From CALMFG01 sp963666035 (GTDB lineage Bacteria; Bacillota; Clostridia; Christensenellales; CALMFG01): a stretch of 64,000 nt of DNA. Below, one piece after another: positions 36,495 to 44,691 of this stretch (position 1 is its first letter; the number at the start of each line of letters is the position of its first letter). The position numbers were made by a program, and so were the translations under genes. Under the pieces are notes generated by a model. That model did not search any database, was not told where the DNA came from, and worked only from the letters and a program-made list of their open reading frames with translations. The stretch covers positions 62,001-126,000 of the forward strand of contig CAXXJI010000006.1 of the NCBI GenBank assembly GCA_963666035.2. Reading direction: 5' to 3'.

Positions 36495-37997
36495 ATGATG
36501 TCAAGCTTGCTTGAAGCACTTAAAGTTGTAATGGAACCAAACAATTTGCTTGTAATCTTTGGGGGTGCGTTTCTTGGCATATTGGTGGGAGCCATGCCAG
36601 GACTGTCATCGGTCATGGGTTTAAGCATCATGATGCCTTTTACACTTTCTATGCCGGGCTCTTCCGGTATATTGATGCTGCTGGGTATATTCTGCGGCGC
36701 GATCTATGGCGGATCAATCACCGCGATTCTTATCAATACTCCGGGAACATCAAATTCCGCGGCCACATGTTTGGACGGATATCCGATGGCCAATAAGCTG
36801 AGACAACCCGGGCGCGCCATTGCTATATCAACATTTGCATCGACCTTTGGGGGTATATTTTCGGCCGTGATGCTGCTGTGGACATCCCCTGTTTTAGCAA
36901 AGTTTGCGCTGAGTTTTGGCTCACCGGAATACTTCTGTCTGGCGATTTTCGGGTTCTGTATGGTAACCGGCCTTTCATCTAAAAATGTGGTAAAAGGATT
37001 GATCGGCGCGGTGCTGGGGCTGATGATGGCTACGGTCGGTATTGATTCACTGACCGGCTCCGCGAGATTCACTTTTAACTCATCATATTTGTTGGGCGGC
37101 ATCCCGATGATACCGATGCTGATTGCGCTGTATGCCATGTCGCAGGGATTAAAAAATGCGGAAGACGGCGTTGCAGGCGAGGAGAACAGAAAGAAGATTA
37201 AAATTGATAAAGTACTGCCGACGCGTTCGGATTTGAAACGTACTTTCCCGACGATTTTACGTTCCAGTATTATCGGCACGGTGATCGGCGCTATTCCAGG
37301 TACCGGCGGAGATATTGCGTCCTGGGTGGGGTATAATGAAGCCAAACGCTGGTCAAAGCACCCTGAAGAATTCGGGACAGGAATCCCGGAAGGAATTGCG
37401 GCGCCCGAGGCTGCCAACAATGCCATCAGCGGCGGGGCATTGATTCCTCTGTTGACATTGGGTATTCCTGGAGATGCGGGAACGGCAGTGATGCTCAGCG
37501 CATTGATGATGCAGGGAATCATACCCGGACCGCTCCTTTTTTCAACGCAGGGGGTTGCGGTATACACCATTATTGTGGGCATCTTTTTTGCGAATATATG
37601 CATGTGTATTTTGGGGTATTGCGGCATACGTGGATTTGCCAAGATTGCCGATGTCTCCAACAAATATCTGACGCCGATTATTTTTATCTTTTGCTTTGTC
37701 GGCACCTATGCTTTAAACAATCTGCTGCCGGATATTTATTTAATGATTATAGCGGGTGTGATTGCGTTTTTCCTCATCAAACTGGAATTCCCGATGCCGC
37801 CCATTATCCTCGGTCTCATTTTGGGAGACTTGGCCGAGAAGAATTTACAGCGCTCATTGATTTTATCGGATGGAAGCTGGAGCATCTTTGTAACACGTCC
37901 GATCTGCATTGTTCTTCTGGTGATTGCTTTTTCTTCATTGTTTTTGCCGGTCATACAAGCCCAGATTAAAAAGATGAAATTAAGGAAAGCAAAATAG
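36495..37997 (+). CDS. tctA: Tripartite tricarboxylate transporter large membrane subunit (TctA)
   Basis: A 500-residue permease with about 11-12 helices, typical of TctA. The family signature is clear: FLGILVGAMPGLSS and, in the second half, IGTVIGAIPGTGGDIASWV, an internal repeat of the transport motif. TPGTSNSAAT and PEAANNAISGGALIPLL are also characteristic. It uses an ion gradient rather than ATP. GGAGGAAG precedes the start. It is the last gene of the acid-sugar operon. Confidence 0.94.
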   Translation: MMSSLLEALKVVMEPNNLLVIFGGAFLGILVGAMPGLSSVMGLSIMMPFTLSMPGSSGILMLLGIFCGAIYGGSITAILINTPGTSNSAATCLDGYPMANKLRQPGRAIAISTFASTFGGIFSAVMLLWTSPVLAKFALSFGSPEYFCLAIFGFCMVTGLSSKNVVKGLIGAVLGLMMATVGIDSLTGSARFTFNSSYLLGGIPMIPMLIALYAMSQGLKNAEDGVAGEENRKKIKIDKVLPTRSDLKRTFPTILRSSIIGTVIGAIPGTGGDIASWVGYNEAKRWSKHPEEFGTGIPEGIAAPEAANNAISGGALIPLLTLGIPGDAGTAVMLSALMMQGIIPGPLLFSTQGVAVYTIIVGIFFANICMCILGYCGIRGFAKIADVSNKYLTPIIFIFCFVGTYALNNLLPDIYLMIIAGVIAFFLIKLEFPMPPIILGLILGDLAEKNLQRSLILSDGSWSIFVTRPICIVLLVIAFSSLFLPVIQAQIKKMKLRKAK

Positions 37998-38048
37998 AAA
38001 ATGCTATAACATTATCAATGCTGAAATAAGATTCATGCAAGACACAGC

Positions 38049-38086
38049 AAGGCGGAATAGAGGTAAGATGATTCCGCCTTTTGTTA
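38049..38086 (+). terminator. Terminator of the acid-sugar/TctCBA operon
   Basis: AAGGCGGAAT pairs with ATTCCGCCTT across a 12-base loop, followed by TTGTT. It lies 51 bp after tctA. The rest of the 360-bp gap up to 38289 shows no gene. Confidence 0.8.
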
Positions 38087-38289
38087 TATTGGTTCTGCCT
38101 TAAGGATTACCGTGACAAAAGGCATAGACTGGATCATCACGATGTAAAAAAAGTAGAATGATTAAAATAATTAAGACCATTGAGATATGGTTTTTTATTA
38201 TATAGACGACCCGGGAGCCAGTGCATTTTTCAAAGCATTTAGTATAACGGGCAATCAAATGGGTTTTCGCATTGCGATGAAAAAGGCAG

Positions 38290-38327
38290 TTGACAAGACG
38301 ACTACTGCGTGATACTATATACCAGTA
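38290..38327 (+). promoter_or_regulatory. Sigma-A promoter of the PadR operon with candidate operator
   Basis: TTGACA (38290-38295), a 17-bp spacer and TACTAT (38313-38318). The -10 forms one half of a dyad TACT-N7-AGTA (38313-38327), a plausible PadR autoregulatory site. Confidence 0.72.
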
Positions 38328-38358
38328 ATAAGTAACACAGAATAGATGAGGAGCGGCG

Positions 38359-38685
38359 ATGGAGAATTTAACTGAAATGCTAAAAGGGGTGCTGGAAGGC
38401 TGTGTGCTGGAAATCATCAGCAGGGGAGAAACCTATGGATATGAGATTACGCGTCGGCTAAACGCCCTTGGATTTTCGGATGTGGTTGAAGGGACAGTAT
38501 ACACCATCTTGGTACGGCTGGAGCGAAATGCGCTTGTGAATATTGAACGTAAACCTTCTGATATGGGACCGCAACGAAAATTCTTCACGTTAAACGAAGC
38601 TGGAAAAAATGAGCTTCTAAAATTCTGGGAGCGGTGGGAATTCGTGATGTCCAAGATCAATGAACTTAAGGAGATGAAATCATGA
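38359..38685 (+). CDS. PadR-family repressor
   Basis: A 108-residue PadR-family winged-helix regulator: LEIISRGETYGYEITRRL, GTVYTILVRLERNALV and PQRKFFTLNEAGK are the family hallmarks, followed by a C-terminal dimerisation helix. Proteins of this type repress linked drug-efflux ABC genes and are released by the drug. It is the first gene of a compact operon, overlapping the next by 4 bp. The ligand is unknown. Confidence 0.93.
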   Translation: MENLTEMLKGVLEGCVLEIISRGETYGYEITRRLNALGFSDVVEGTVYTILVRLERNALVNIERKPSDMGPQRKFFTLNEAGKNELLKFWERWEFVMSKINELKEMKS

Positions 38686-39029
38686 GCTTTTGGGATAGAG
38701 TAACAGGCAGTGATATGAACCGCGCATACCGAAATCTTGAAAAGCGCGCCAAAAAACTGCCGAAAGAGTACCGCATGGTTTGGGAGAAGATTAAACACTA
38801 TCTTTGGCCGCATTCGGATATTACAGGCCGCAATCTGATACCGATTTTTGATGGCGTGATGGGTTTGCTTGAAGAAAAGGTAGCGGATGGGTTAGGGGTT
38901 GAGGAAGTTTTGGGAGATGATATTGAAGCTTTCTGTGCTGGTTTGACCAGCGAAGAAAGTGCTCAGTCATTCCGTGACAGGTGGCGGAAACAGTTGAACA
39001 GTAATATTGCAAGAAAACTTGGGAAATAG
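38682..39029 (+). CDS. DUF1048 protein, copy 1
   Basis: A 115-residue soluble helical protein of the DUF1048 family (KKLPKEYRMVWEKIKHYLW; GLLEEKVADGLGVEEVLGDD; DIEAFCAGL). Members are typically found next to PadR regulators and ABC exporters; no biochemical role is established to my knowledge. The ATG overlaps the padR stop (ATGA) and GGAG lies just upstream. Confidence 0.8.
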   Translation: MSFWDRVTGSDMNRAYRNLEKRAKKLPKEYRMVWEKIKHYLWPHSDITGRNLIPIFDGVMGLLEEKVADGLGVEEVLGDDIEAFCAGLTSEESAQSFRDRWRKQLNSNIARKLGK

Positions 39030-39038
39030 GTGAGTGAG

Positions 39039-39395
39039 ATGACACTGAAAGAAATGATTGAAAGTAAAAGAGCGTGGCGGGCGCACGTCAAGCGCGTGAA
39101 AAAGCTGCCTAAAGCGTATCAGATTGTCTATTATGAAATACAGAAATACCTTTATAAAGTCGGCCCGGTTGAATTGAATGAAGGCATCGGGCTTTTGGCC
39201 GGAATTGCAGACTTGTTTGAAGAATGTGCCGCGGCAGGGAAGGAAGTACTTTCGGTAACCGGGAAAGATGTGGCTGGGTTTTGCGATGATTTAATTGAAG
39301 GATCAAAAACGTATTCCGACTATTACCAGGAATCCGTGAACCGCGTTGTATCGAAAGCCATGAAAAAAATCGACGATGAGAAGGAAGGGAACTAA
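39039..39395 (+). CDS. DUF1048 protein, copy 2
   Basis: A 118-residue paralogue of the preceding gene (KKLPKAYQIVYYEIQKYLY; LLAGIADLFEECAAAGKEVL; DVAGFCDDLI). The ATG at 39039 is preferred over GTG 39030 for its TAGGTGAG site. Both copies keep the KKLPK-Y and D-x-x-x-FC motifs, so they may form a heterodimer; that is inference. The ABC ATPase gene starts 1 bp after its stop codon. Confidence 0.8.
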   Translation: MTLKEMIESKRAWRAHVKRVKKLPKAYQIVYYEIQKYLYKVGPVELNEGIGLLAGIADLFEECAAAGKEVLSVTGKDVAGFCDDLIEGSKTYSDYYQESVNRVVSKAMKKIDDEKEGN

Positions 39396-39396
39396 T

Positions 39397-40161
39397 ATGG
39401 AATCGATGATTGCGATGGAAGGGATATATAAGTCTTTTAAACAGCTGGAGGTGCTGAAAGGGGTTAGTTTTTCCGTCAAAAAAGGAAGTGTCTGTGCGCT
39501 GCTTGGTTCCAACGGCGCGGGCAAAACAACGGTGGTAAGAATACTGACAACTTTGCTGAAAGCCGACAGCGGAACCGCGACGGTTAACGGTTTTCGCGTC
39601 GAAAAGGAACCTGATGCTGTGCGGCGATGCTTTAGTCTGACGGGGCAGTTTGCGGCAGTGGATGAGGTGTTGACCGGACGGGAAAACATGATAATGATTG
39701 CGAAGCTTAGACACTTAAAGGAACCCAAGAAAGTGGCGGAAGAACTATTGGTCCAGTTTGGAATCGCCGATGCAGCTGACAGAAAAGTTGCGGCATATTC
39801 CGGCGGCATGCGTCGAAGGCTGGATATTGCCATGAGCCTCATCGGAGCGCCGGAGATTATCTTTTTGGATGAACCCACAAACGGACTGGATCCCGAAGCC
39901 AGAATTGAAGTTTGGAATGTTGTTAAAGCAATGGTGCAAAAAGGGACAACTGTTTTTTTGACCACCCAGTATCTCGAAGAAGCCGAACAGTTGGCCGATC
40001 AGATCGTCATACTCAACGACGGAGAAATTATTGCGGATGGCACGCTGGCGGAATTGAAAAAGTTATTGCCGCCCGCAAAAGTGGAGTATGTGGAAAAACA
40101 ACCGACACTTGAGGAAGTCTTTTTATCCATCATCGGGAAAAAAGGAGGACAAAAAACATGA
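39397..40161 (+). CDS. Drug-efflux ABC ATPase (DrrA-like)
   Basis: A 254-residue ATPase: Walker A GSNGAGKTTV, Q-loop in SLTGQFAAVDEVLTGREN, signature YSGGMRRRLDIAM, Walker B IIFLDEPTNGLDPEAR and a switch His replaced by Gln in LTTQYLEEAEQLAD, which is normal in the DrrA class. It energises the ABC-2 permease next to it. The ATG at 39397 follows AAGGAAGGGA. The DrrA/DrrB family exports drugs and lipids; the substrate is unknown. Confidence 0.92.
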   Translation: MESMIAMEGIYKSFKQLEVLKGVSFSVKKGSVCALLGSNGAGKTTVVRILTTLLKADSGTATVNGFRVEKEPDAVRRCFSLTGQFAAVDEVLTGRENMIMIAKLRHLKEPKKVAEELLVQFGIADAADRKVAAYSGGMRRRLDIAMSLIGAPEIIFLDEPTNGLDPEARIEVWNVVKAMVQKGTTVFLTTQYLEEAEQLADQIVILNDGEIIADGTLAELKKLLPPAKVEYVEKQPTLEEVFLSIIGKKGGQKT

Positions 40162-40925
40162 AACCCAATAGGAAACGATTTTTGATCGATACGGGCGTTA
40201 TGCTGGGCAGATCCATGAAGCATATTACGCGAAGTATGGATACGATATTTACGGTGGCGGTGATGCCCATCGGATTCATGCTGCTGTTTGTCTTTGTATT
40301 CGGCGGTGCGATTGATGCGGGGACGGATAATTATGTGAATTATCTTCTGCCAGGAATTCTTTTAATCTCAATATCCAGTGGAATAGCATACACAGCATAC
40401 CGACTTTTTATAGATAAACAAAGGGGTATCTTTGAGCGGTTTAATTCGATGCCGATCTCGCGCTCAGCCGCGCTTTGGGGGCATGTGATGACCTCAATAC
40501 TATCCAATTTTATTACATTGATTATCATTGTTTTAGCTGCAATGGTGATTGGGTTTCGGTCTTCCGCGGGCATTTTGGCTTGGCTCACTGTGGCGGGTAT
40601 ACTATTGCTGTTTACTATGGCATTAACCTGGGTTGCGGTTATCGCCGGCATCTCGGCCAAGACAGTGGACGGTGCGAGCGCGTTTTCCTATCCACTGATC
40701 TTTCTGCCGTTTATCAGCTCTGCGTTTGTTCCAACCGAATCGATGCCGCAGGGGTTAAGAGCATTTGCGGAAAATCAGCCGGTGACGTCCATCGTTAATA
40801 CCATCCGTGCGTTGCTGAGCAATCAGCCGGTGGGGCACGAGATTTGGACAGCATTAATCTGGTGCCTTGCCATCATGGCGGCGGCGTATGCAATAGCTAT
40901 CACATTATACAAAAGACAAATGTGA
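40158..40925 (+). CDS. ABC-2 type efflux permease (DrrB-like)
   Basis: A 255-residue membrane protein with six predicted helices and the ABC-2 layout of DrrB/NodJ permeases (LLPGILLISISSGIAYTAYR; IFERFNSMPISRSAALWG; FLPFISSAFVPTESMPQGL). It overlaps the ATPase stop by 4 bp, so translation is coupled. It is the last gene of the PadR operon, followed by a terminator. Confidence 0.9.
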   Translation: MKPNRKRFLIDTGVMLGRSMKHITRSMDTIFTVAVMPIGFMLLFVFVFGGAIDAGTDNYVNYLLPGILLISISSGIAYTAYRLFIDKQRGIFERFNSMPISRSAALWGHVMTSILSNFITLIIIVLAAMVIGFRSSAGILAWLTVAGILLLFTMALTWVAVIAGISAKTVDGASAFSYPLIFLPFISSAFVPTESMPQGLRAFAENQPVTSIVNTIRALLSNQPVGHEIWTALIWCLAIMAAAYAIAITLYKRQM

Positions 40926-40970
40926 GGCGGGCGAACGAAAAAACACCAGGTAAGCAAAAGTGATTTGAAA

Positions 40971-40998
40971 AAGATGCGCGGGTGAGCGCATCTTTTTT
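40971..40998 (+). terminator. Rho-independent terminator of the PadR/ABC operon
   Basis: AAGATGCGC pairs with GCGCATCTT around GGGTGA, followed by a T-run to 40998. Confidence 0.9.
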
Positions 40999-41152
40999 GT
41001 CTCATCAAAAGGCTGCTTTAATCGGTTTATCAAGCCTTTGCTTTTTACGATATTCTTGTAATCCCACTGGTTTTCTCGAGATTTTGCCAGATTGTTTCGT
41101 ATTTCATGCGGGTCTGTGGTTAAAGGACTGGGCATTTTATGTGATTAACGTA

Positions 41153-41202
41153 TTGACAATCGTCTATATATAGCTTATCATTACATATAGATAAATATCT
41201 AT
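41153..41202 (+). promoter_or_regulatory. Promoter and ArsR operator of the arsenic operon
   Basis: TTGACA (41153-41158), a 17-bp spacer and TATCAT (41176-41181), then a perfect dyad ATAGATAAATATCTAT at 41187-41202, where ArsR/SmtB repressors usually bind. It lies 15 bp before the arsR start. Confidence 0.85.
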
Positions 41203-41217
41203 CTGAAGGAGTCTGAA

Positions 41218-41538
41218 ATGAGCAAGTATGAGCAAAACGCGTTGATATTTAAAGCTTACTGCGACGAAAGCAGGCTGAGGATCATTGATTTAATCAAGCA
41301 AGGAGAAACCTGCTCTTGTGTTTTGCTGGAGGATCTAACCATTACTCAGCCAACTTTGTCACATCATATGAAAATACTCATAGAAAGCGGATTGGTAACC
41401 GCCAGGCGAAAAGGCAAATATACGATGTATGCATTGTCCACAGAAGGCATTGAAAAATCCAAGAAAGTGTTGGATGAAATTCTTGAAGGTGACCAAACGG
41501 CGTCAGATACAAACTGTAAAGTTTGTGTTGCAAAGTAA
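41218..41538 (+). CDS. arsR: ArsR-family arsenite-responsive repressor
   Basis: A 106-residue ArsR/SmtB winged-helix repressor: ALIFKAYCDESRLRIIDLI, recognition helix ITQPTLSHHMKILIESGLV and a YALS beta-wing end. It carries the vicinal cysteines of arsenite sensing in GETCSCVLLEDL, close to the classic ELCVCDL motif, and an additional C-terminal pair NCKVC. It should repress from the dyad at 41187 and release when As(III) binds. GAAGGAG sits upstream of the start. Confidence 0.92.
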   Translation: MSKYEQNALIFKAYCDESRLRIIDLIKQGETCSCVLLEDLTITQPTLSHHMKILIESGLVTARRKGKYTMYALSTEGIEKSKKVLDEILEGDQTASDTNCKVCVAK

Positions 41539-41589
41539 TCAACCACTAATTACACAAAAGCAATACTTTCTTAATTAGGAGAATATATA

Positions 41590-42657
41590 ATGAATAAGGA
41601 AAAAAGTTCGGGTATTGGCTTTTTTGAAAAATATCTGACATTATGGGTCATCATTTGCATGGGTATCGGTGTGGCGATGAGCCTTTGGCTGCCGCAAATC
41701 CCTGAGTTCCTCGGCCGATTTGAATACTATAATGTATCCGTCCCGGTCGCTATACTGATTTGGCTGATGATTTATCCCATGATGCTGAAAGTTGACTTTG
41801 CAAGCATTACTCATGTAGGGAAGAACCCAAAAGGGCTTGTGGTGACTTGGGTATCGAATTGGCTGATTAAACCATTCACCATGTTCGCAATTTCGTACTT
41901 GTTTTTCTTCGTTATATTTAAAACCGTAATCCCAAAAGAGTTAGCCAAAGATTATCTGGCAGGAGCCATTTTGTTGGGCGCAGCACCCTGCACCGCGATG
42001 GTTTTTGTTTGGAGCCATCTAACCAAAGGGAATCCGGCATATACGCTGGTTCAGGTGGCCACGAATGATTTGATTATTCTTTTGGCATTCGTGCCAATTG
42101 TAGGGCTCTTGTTTACCATCGGCGATATCTCAGTAGCGGGTGTAGGCGTCCCATGGGGAACGCTCTTTCTTTCGGTCACATTGTTTGTCGTGATACCATT
42201 GTCTGCCGGCTGGCTATCGCGAGTGTTTATCACCAAAAAGAGAGGACAGGAATATTTTGAAAAACGGTTTATTCCCAGATTCAATCACATTACGGTGGTT
42301 GGATTATTGTTGACGTTGATCATTATCTTCTCATTTCAGGGCAGAACCATCGTTCGTCAGCCGCTTGATATTCTGCTGATTGCGATTCCTTTGATCATAC
42401 AAACGTTTTTAATATTTTTCATCGCGTATTTATGGGCAAAAAAATGGAAGCTGCCGCATGATATTGCATCACCAGCGGGGATGATTGGCGCAAGCAACTT
42501 TTTTGAACTGGCCGTTGCGGTCGCGATCTCGGTATTCGGGCTACAGTCGGCAGCCGCATTGACCACAATTGTCGGCGTATTGGTTGAGGTGCCAATCATG
42601 CTGACTTTAGTAAAAATATCAAACAAAACATTACACTGGTTCCCCAGCGATAAATAG
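41590..42657 (+). CDS. acr3: ACR3-family arsenite efflux permease
   Basis: A 355-residue permease with ten predicted helices, of the bile/arsenite/riboflavin transporter superfamily. The ACR3 hallmark GAAPCTAMVFVWS carries the conserved cysteine needed for arsenite transport; IYPMMLKVDF and ATNDLIILLAF are also typical. It exports arsenite made by ArsC. It follows arsR by 51 bp with a TTAGGAG site. It is often annotated arsB although it is unrelated to ArsB. Confidence 0.93.
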   Translation: MNKEKSSGIGFFEKYLTLWVIICMGIGVAMSLWLPQIPEFLGRFEYYNVSVPVAILIWLMIYPMMLKVDFASITHVGKNPKGLVVTWVSNWLIKPFTMFAISYLFFFVIFKTVIPKELAKDYLAGAILLGAAPCTAMVFVWSHLTKGNPAYTLVQVATNDLIILLAFVPIVGLLFTIGDISVAGVGVPWGTLFLSVTLFVVIPLSAGWLSRVFITKKRGQEYFEKRFIPRFNHITVVGLLLTLIIIFSFQGRTIVRQPLDILLIAIPLIIQTFLIFFIAYLWAKKWKLPHDIASPAGMIGASNFFELAVAVAISVFGLQSAAALTTIVGVLVEVPIMLTLVKISNKTLHWFPSDK

Positions 42658-42675
42658 AAAGGTAATGATAATTAA

Positions 42676-43683
42676 ATGAAAGTATTTGAATTCTTAAACG
42701 ATCAGCTGCTCAAAATGGATTGGCTGAGTAGCCTTGTAAAACTGCTGGTAGAAAAGGTCTTTAATCTGGATGCTGCCAGCAGAATTGGCGGAAGTATACA
42801 CTTTTTTATCTATGATGTCATCAAGATATTCATACTGCTGTCCGTGCTGATTTTCACAGTATCCTATATCCAAAGCCATTTCCCGCCCGAACGCACACGA
42901 AGAATTTTGGGTAAATATAAAGGCATAGGCGCCAATACGATAGGCGCGCTCTTAGGCACAATCACCCCATTCTGCTCGTGCTCTTCAATTCCGCTCTTTA
43001 TTGGCTTTACGAGTGCGGGACTGCCGATCGGAGTCACTTTTTCGTTTTTGATATCATCACCTTTGGTGGATCTGGCATCGGTACTATTGCTGGCCAGCAT
43101 CTTCAATTGGCGTATCGCAATCGCGTATGTTTTGGTGGGCATCATTCTTGCTGTGATCGGCGGTTCGCTGATCAGCAAAATGAAACTCGAAAAATATGTA
43201 GAGCCTTTTGTGTTTAAAAACTCAGCGAATACTGATATTGACGCGCCAGAACTGACGCAAAAGGACCGCTTACTTTATGCAAAAGACCAAGTGCTAGAAA
43301 TAATTAAAAAAGTATGGCTGTATATCCTTATCGGGGTCGGTATCGGTGCGGCCATTCATAACTGGATTCCGCAGGAGATTATCTCGGCGATTCTTGGAAA
43401 AGAGCACTTCTATTCGGTGCCGCTGGCGACGATCGTCGGCGTACCGATGTATGCCGATATATTCGGCACCTTGCCGATTGCAGAAGCGCTTGTCGGTAAA
43501 GGGGTCGGCATTGGAACGGTGCTGGCGTTTATGATGGCGGTGACGGCTTTATCATTGCCGTCCATGATACTGCTTAAAAAAGTGGTTAAAACAAAATTGC
43601 TGATTATCTTTGCGTTGATAGTGGTCATTGGCATTTTAATTATTGGATATTCATTTAACGCATTGGCATTTTTATTGATATAG
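42676..43683 (+). CDS. UPF0718/ArsP-like permease
   Basis: A 335-residue permease with about eight helices and the family motif GTITPFCSCSSIPLFIGF, repeated in weaker form in the C-terminal half. One branch of this superfamily, ArsP, exports trivalent organoarsenicals; others are uncharacterised. Placement between acr3 and arsC suggests an organoarsenical or metalloid exporter. The upstream ribosome site (AAAGGTAATGATAATTAA) is somewhat far from the start. Confidence 0.85.
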   Translation: MKVFEFLNDQLLKMDWLSSLVKLLVEKVFNLDAASRIGGSIHFFIYDVIKIFILLSVLIFTVSYIQSHFPPERTRRILGKYKGIGANTIGALLGTITPFCSCSSIPLFIGFTSAGLPIGVTFSFLISSPLVDLASVLLLASIFNWRIAIAYVLVGIILAVIGGSLISKMKLEKYVEPFVFKNSANTDIDAPELTQKDRLLYAKDQVLEIIKKVWLYILIGVGIGAAIHNWIPQEIISAILGKEHFYSVPLATIVGVPMYADIFGTLPIAEALVGKGVGIGTVLAFMMAVTALSLPSMILLKKVVKTKLLIIFALIVVIGILIIGYSFNALAFLLI

Positions 43684-43701
43684 AGTTTAAGGAGGCATAA
43701 G

Positions 43702-44130
43702 ATGAACAAACCTAAAGTCGCATTTATCTGCGTGCACAATTCCTGTCGGTCCCAGATGGCCGAGGCACTATCCAAACTATTGGCTTTTGATGTCTATGAA
43801 GCCTATTCGGCGGGTACCGAAACCAAGCCTGAAATCAATCAGGACGCAGTGAAGGCTATCAAGAAACTGTACGGCGTGGATATGAATGAAACGCAGCATT
43901 CAAAGCTGCTGGATGATATCCCGCCTGTGGATATCGTTGTCACGATGGGCTGTAACGTGAACTGCCCATGGCTGCCAAGCAAGCACCGGGAGGATTGGGG
44001 ACTGGATGACCCCAGCGGTAAGGCGGAAGATGAGTTTATTAAAACCGCAAAGACCATTGAAGCAAAGGTGCTGGAACTGAAAGACAGAATAGGAAATGGA
44101 ACGATTGAAATACAACAGAAAAATACATAA
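43702..44130 (+). CDS. arsC: Thioredoxin-coupled arsenate reductase
   Basis: A 142-residue low-molecular-weight phosphatase-like ArsC: the catalytic CX5R loop CVHNSCRS at the N-terminus and the two redox cysteines in MGCNVNCPWLP, followed by the DPSGK general-acid region (EDWGLDDPSGK). All three cysteines of the thioredoxin-linked mechanism are present. It reduces As(V) to As(III) for export by ACR3. AAGGAGG lies 8 bp upstream of the start. Confidence 0.94.
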   Translation: MNKPKVAFICVHNSCRSQMAEALSKLLAFDVYEAYSAGTETKPEINQDAVKAIKKLYGVDMNETQHSKLLDDIPPVDIVVTMGCNVNCPWLPSKHREDWGLDDPSGKAEDEFIKTAKTIEAKVLELKDRIGNGTIEIQQKNT

Positions 44131-44144
44131 CGAGGAGAAATAAT

Positions 44145-44384
44145 ATGGAGATTAAAGTATTAGGTTCGGGATGTGCCAGCTGTAAAAAGCTCTTAGCGAA
44201 CACTGAAAAAGCGGTAAAGGAGTTGGGAATTGAAGCAGAAGTCATCTATGTGACGGATATGGAAAAAATCATTGAAACGGGTATTATGAGCACGCCGGGT
44301 TTGATGATTAATGGTATTGTTAAATCCACCGGTCGTGTACTCAGCCCAAAAGAAGTCATGCAAATGGTATCTGATTCTCTGTAG
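44145..44384 (+). CDS. Small thioredoxin-like CxxC protein
   Basis: A 79-residue redox protein of the MTH895/TM0996 type: EIKVLGSGCASCKKL with the CASC active site, a cis-proline in MSTPGLMINGIV, and a thioredoxin beta-alpha-beta core. It often accompanies UPF0718 permeases. In this operon it may reduce ArsC or pass metalloid to the permease; both are inference. It follows arsC by 14 bp with CGAGGAGAA upstream. Confidence 0.87.
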   Translation: MEIKVLGSGCASCKKLLANTEKAVKELGIEAEVIYVTDMEKIIETGIMSTPGLMINGIVKSTGRVLSPKEVMQMVSDSL

Positions 44385-44477
44385 GGGAAAATGATGAAAA
44401 CGCTGATGATCGAATAGAAGCGTTGTCATGTTCCTTGGGGACTTATGTAATCAATAATTGATAGTGATAAGGAAAAA

Positions 44478-44509
44478 AGCATCCATTGGTTTTTGGGTGC
44501 TCTTGTTTT
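44478..44509 (+). terminator. Probable terminator of the arsenic operon
   Basis: AGCATCC pairs with GGGTGCT across a ten-base loop, followed by CTTGTTTT. It is 93 bp after the last ars gene. The rest of the gap to 44691 shows no credible gene. Confidence 0.65.
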
Positions 44510-44691
44510 ACACAACGAAAAAACTGGGCACAATAAAAGGGAAAAAACATATCAAACCAGTGATTTTATCGGGGTATAGTATAAAAAATACACTTAGAAA
44601 GGGCATTCTGAGATACAGGATTTGCGGTAAACAATGCTGATAACGCAATATAATTTTGCGGTTAGAAGCTGTAAATATGGTTTATATCCAG

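Noticed and set aside
36704..37705. A 333-codon minus-strand frame opposite tctA
   Set aside because: It is antisense to a clear TctA and rich in Pro/Ile/Ala as expected from the mirrored codons; no motif or ribosome site.
39303..39965. A 220-codon minus-strand frame opposite the ABC ATPase
   Set aside because: Shadow of the ATPase gene, Ser/Thr-rich, with no family features.
41590..44384. Mobile-element origin of the arsenic operon
   Set aside because: No transposase, integrase, terminal repeats or tRNA junction is visible and base composition looks like the flanks.
44458..44640. A 60-codon plus-strand open frame after the arsenic operon
   Set aside because: Composition is random-like, it covers the predicted terminator, has no ribosome site and no recognisable motif.
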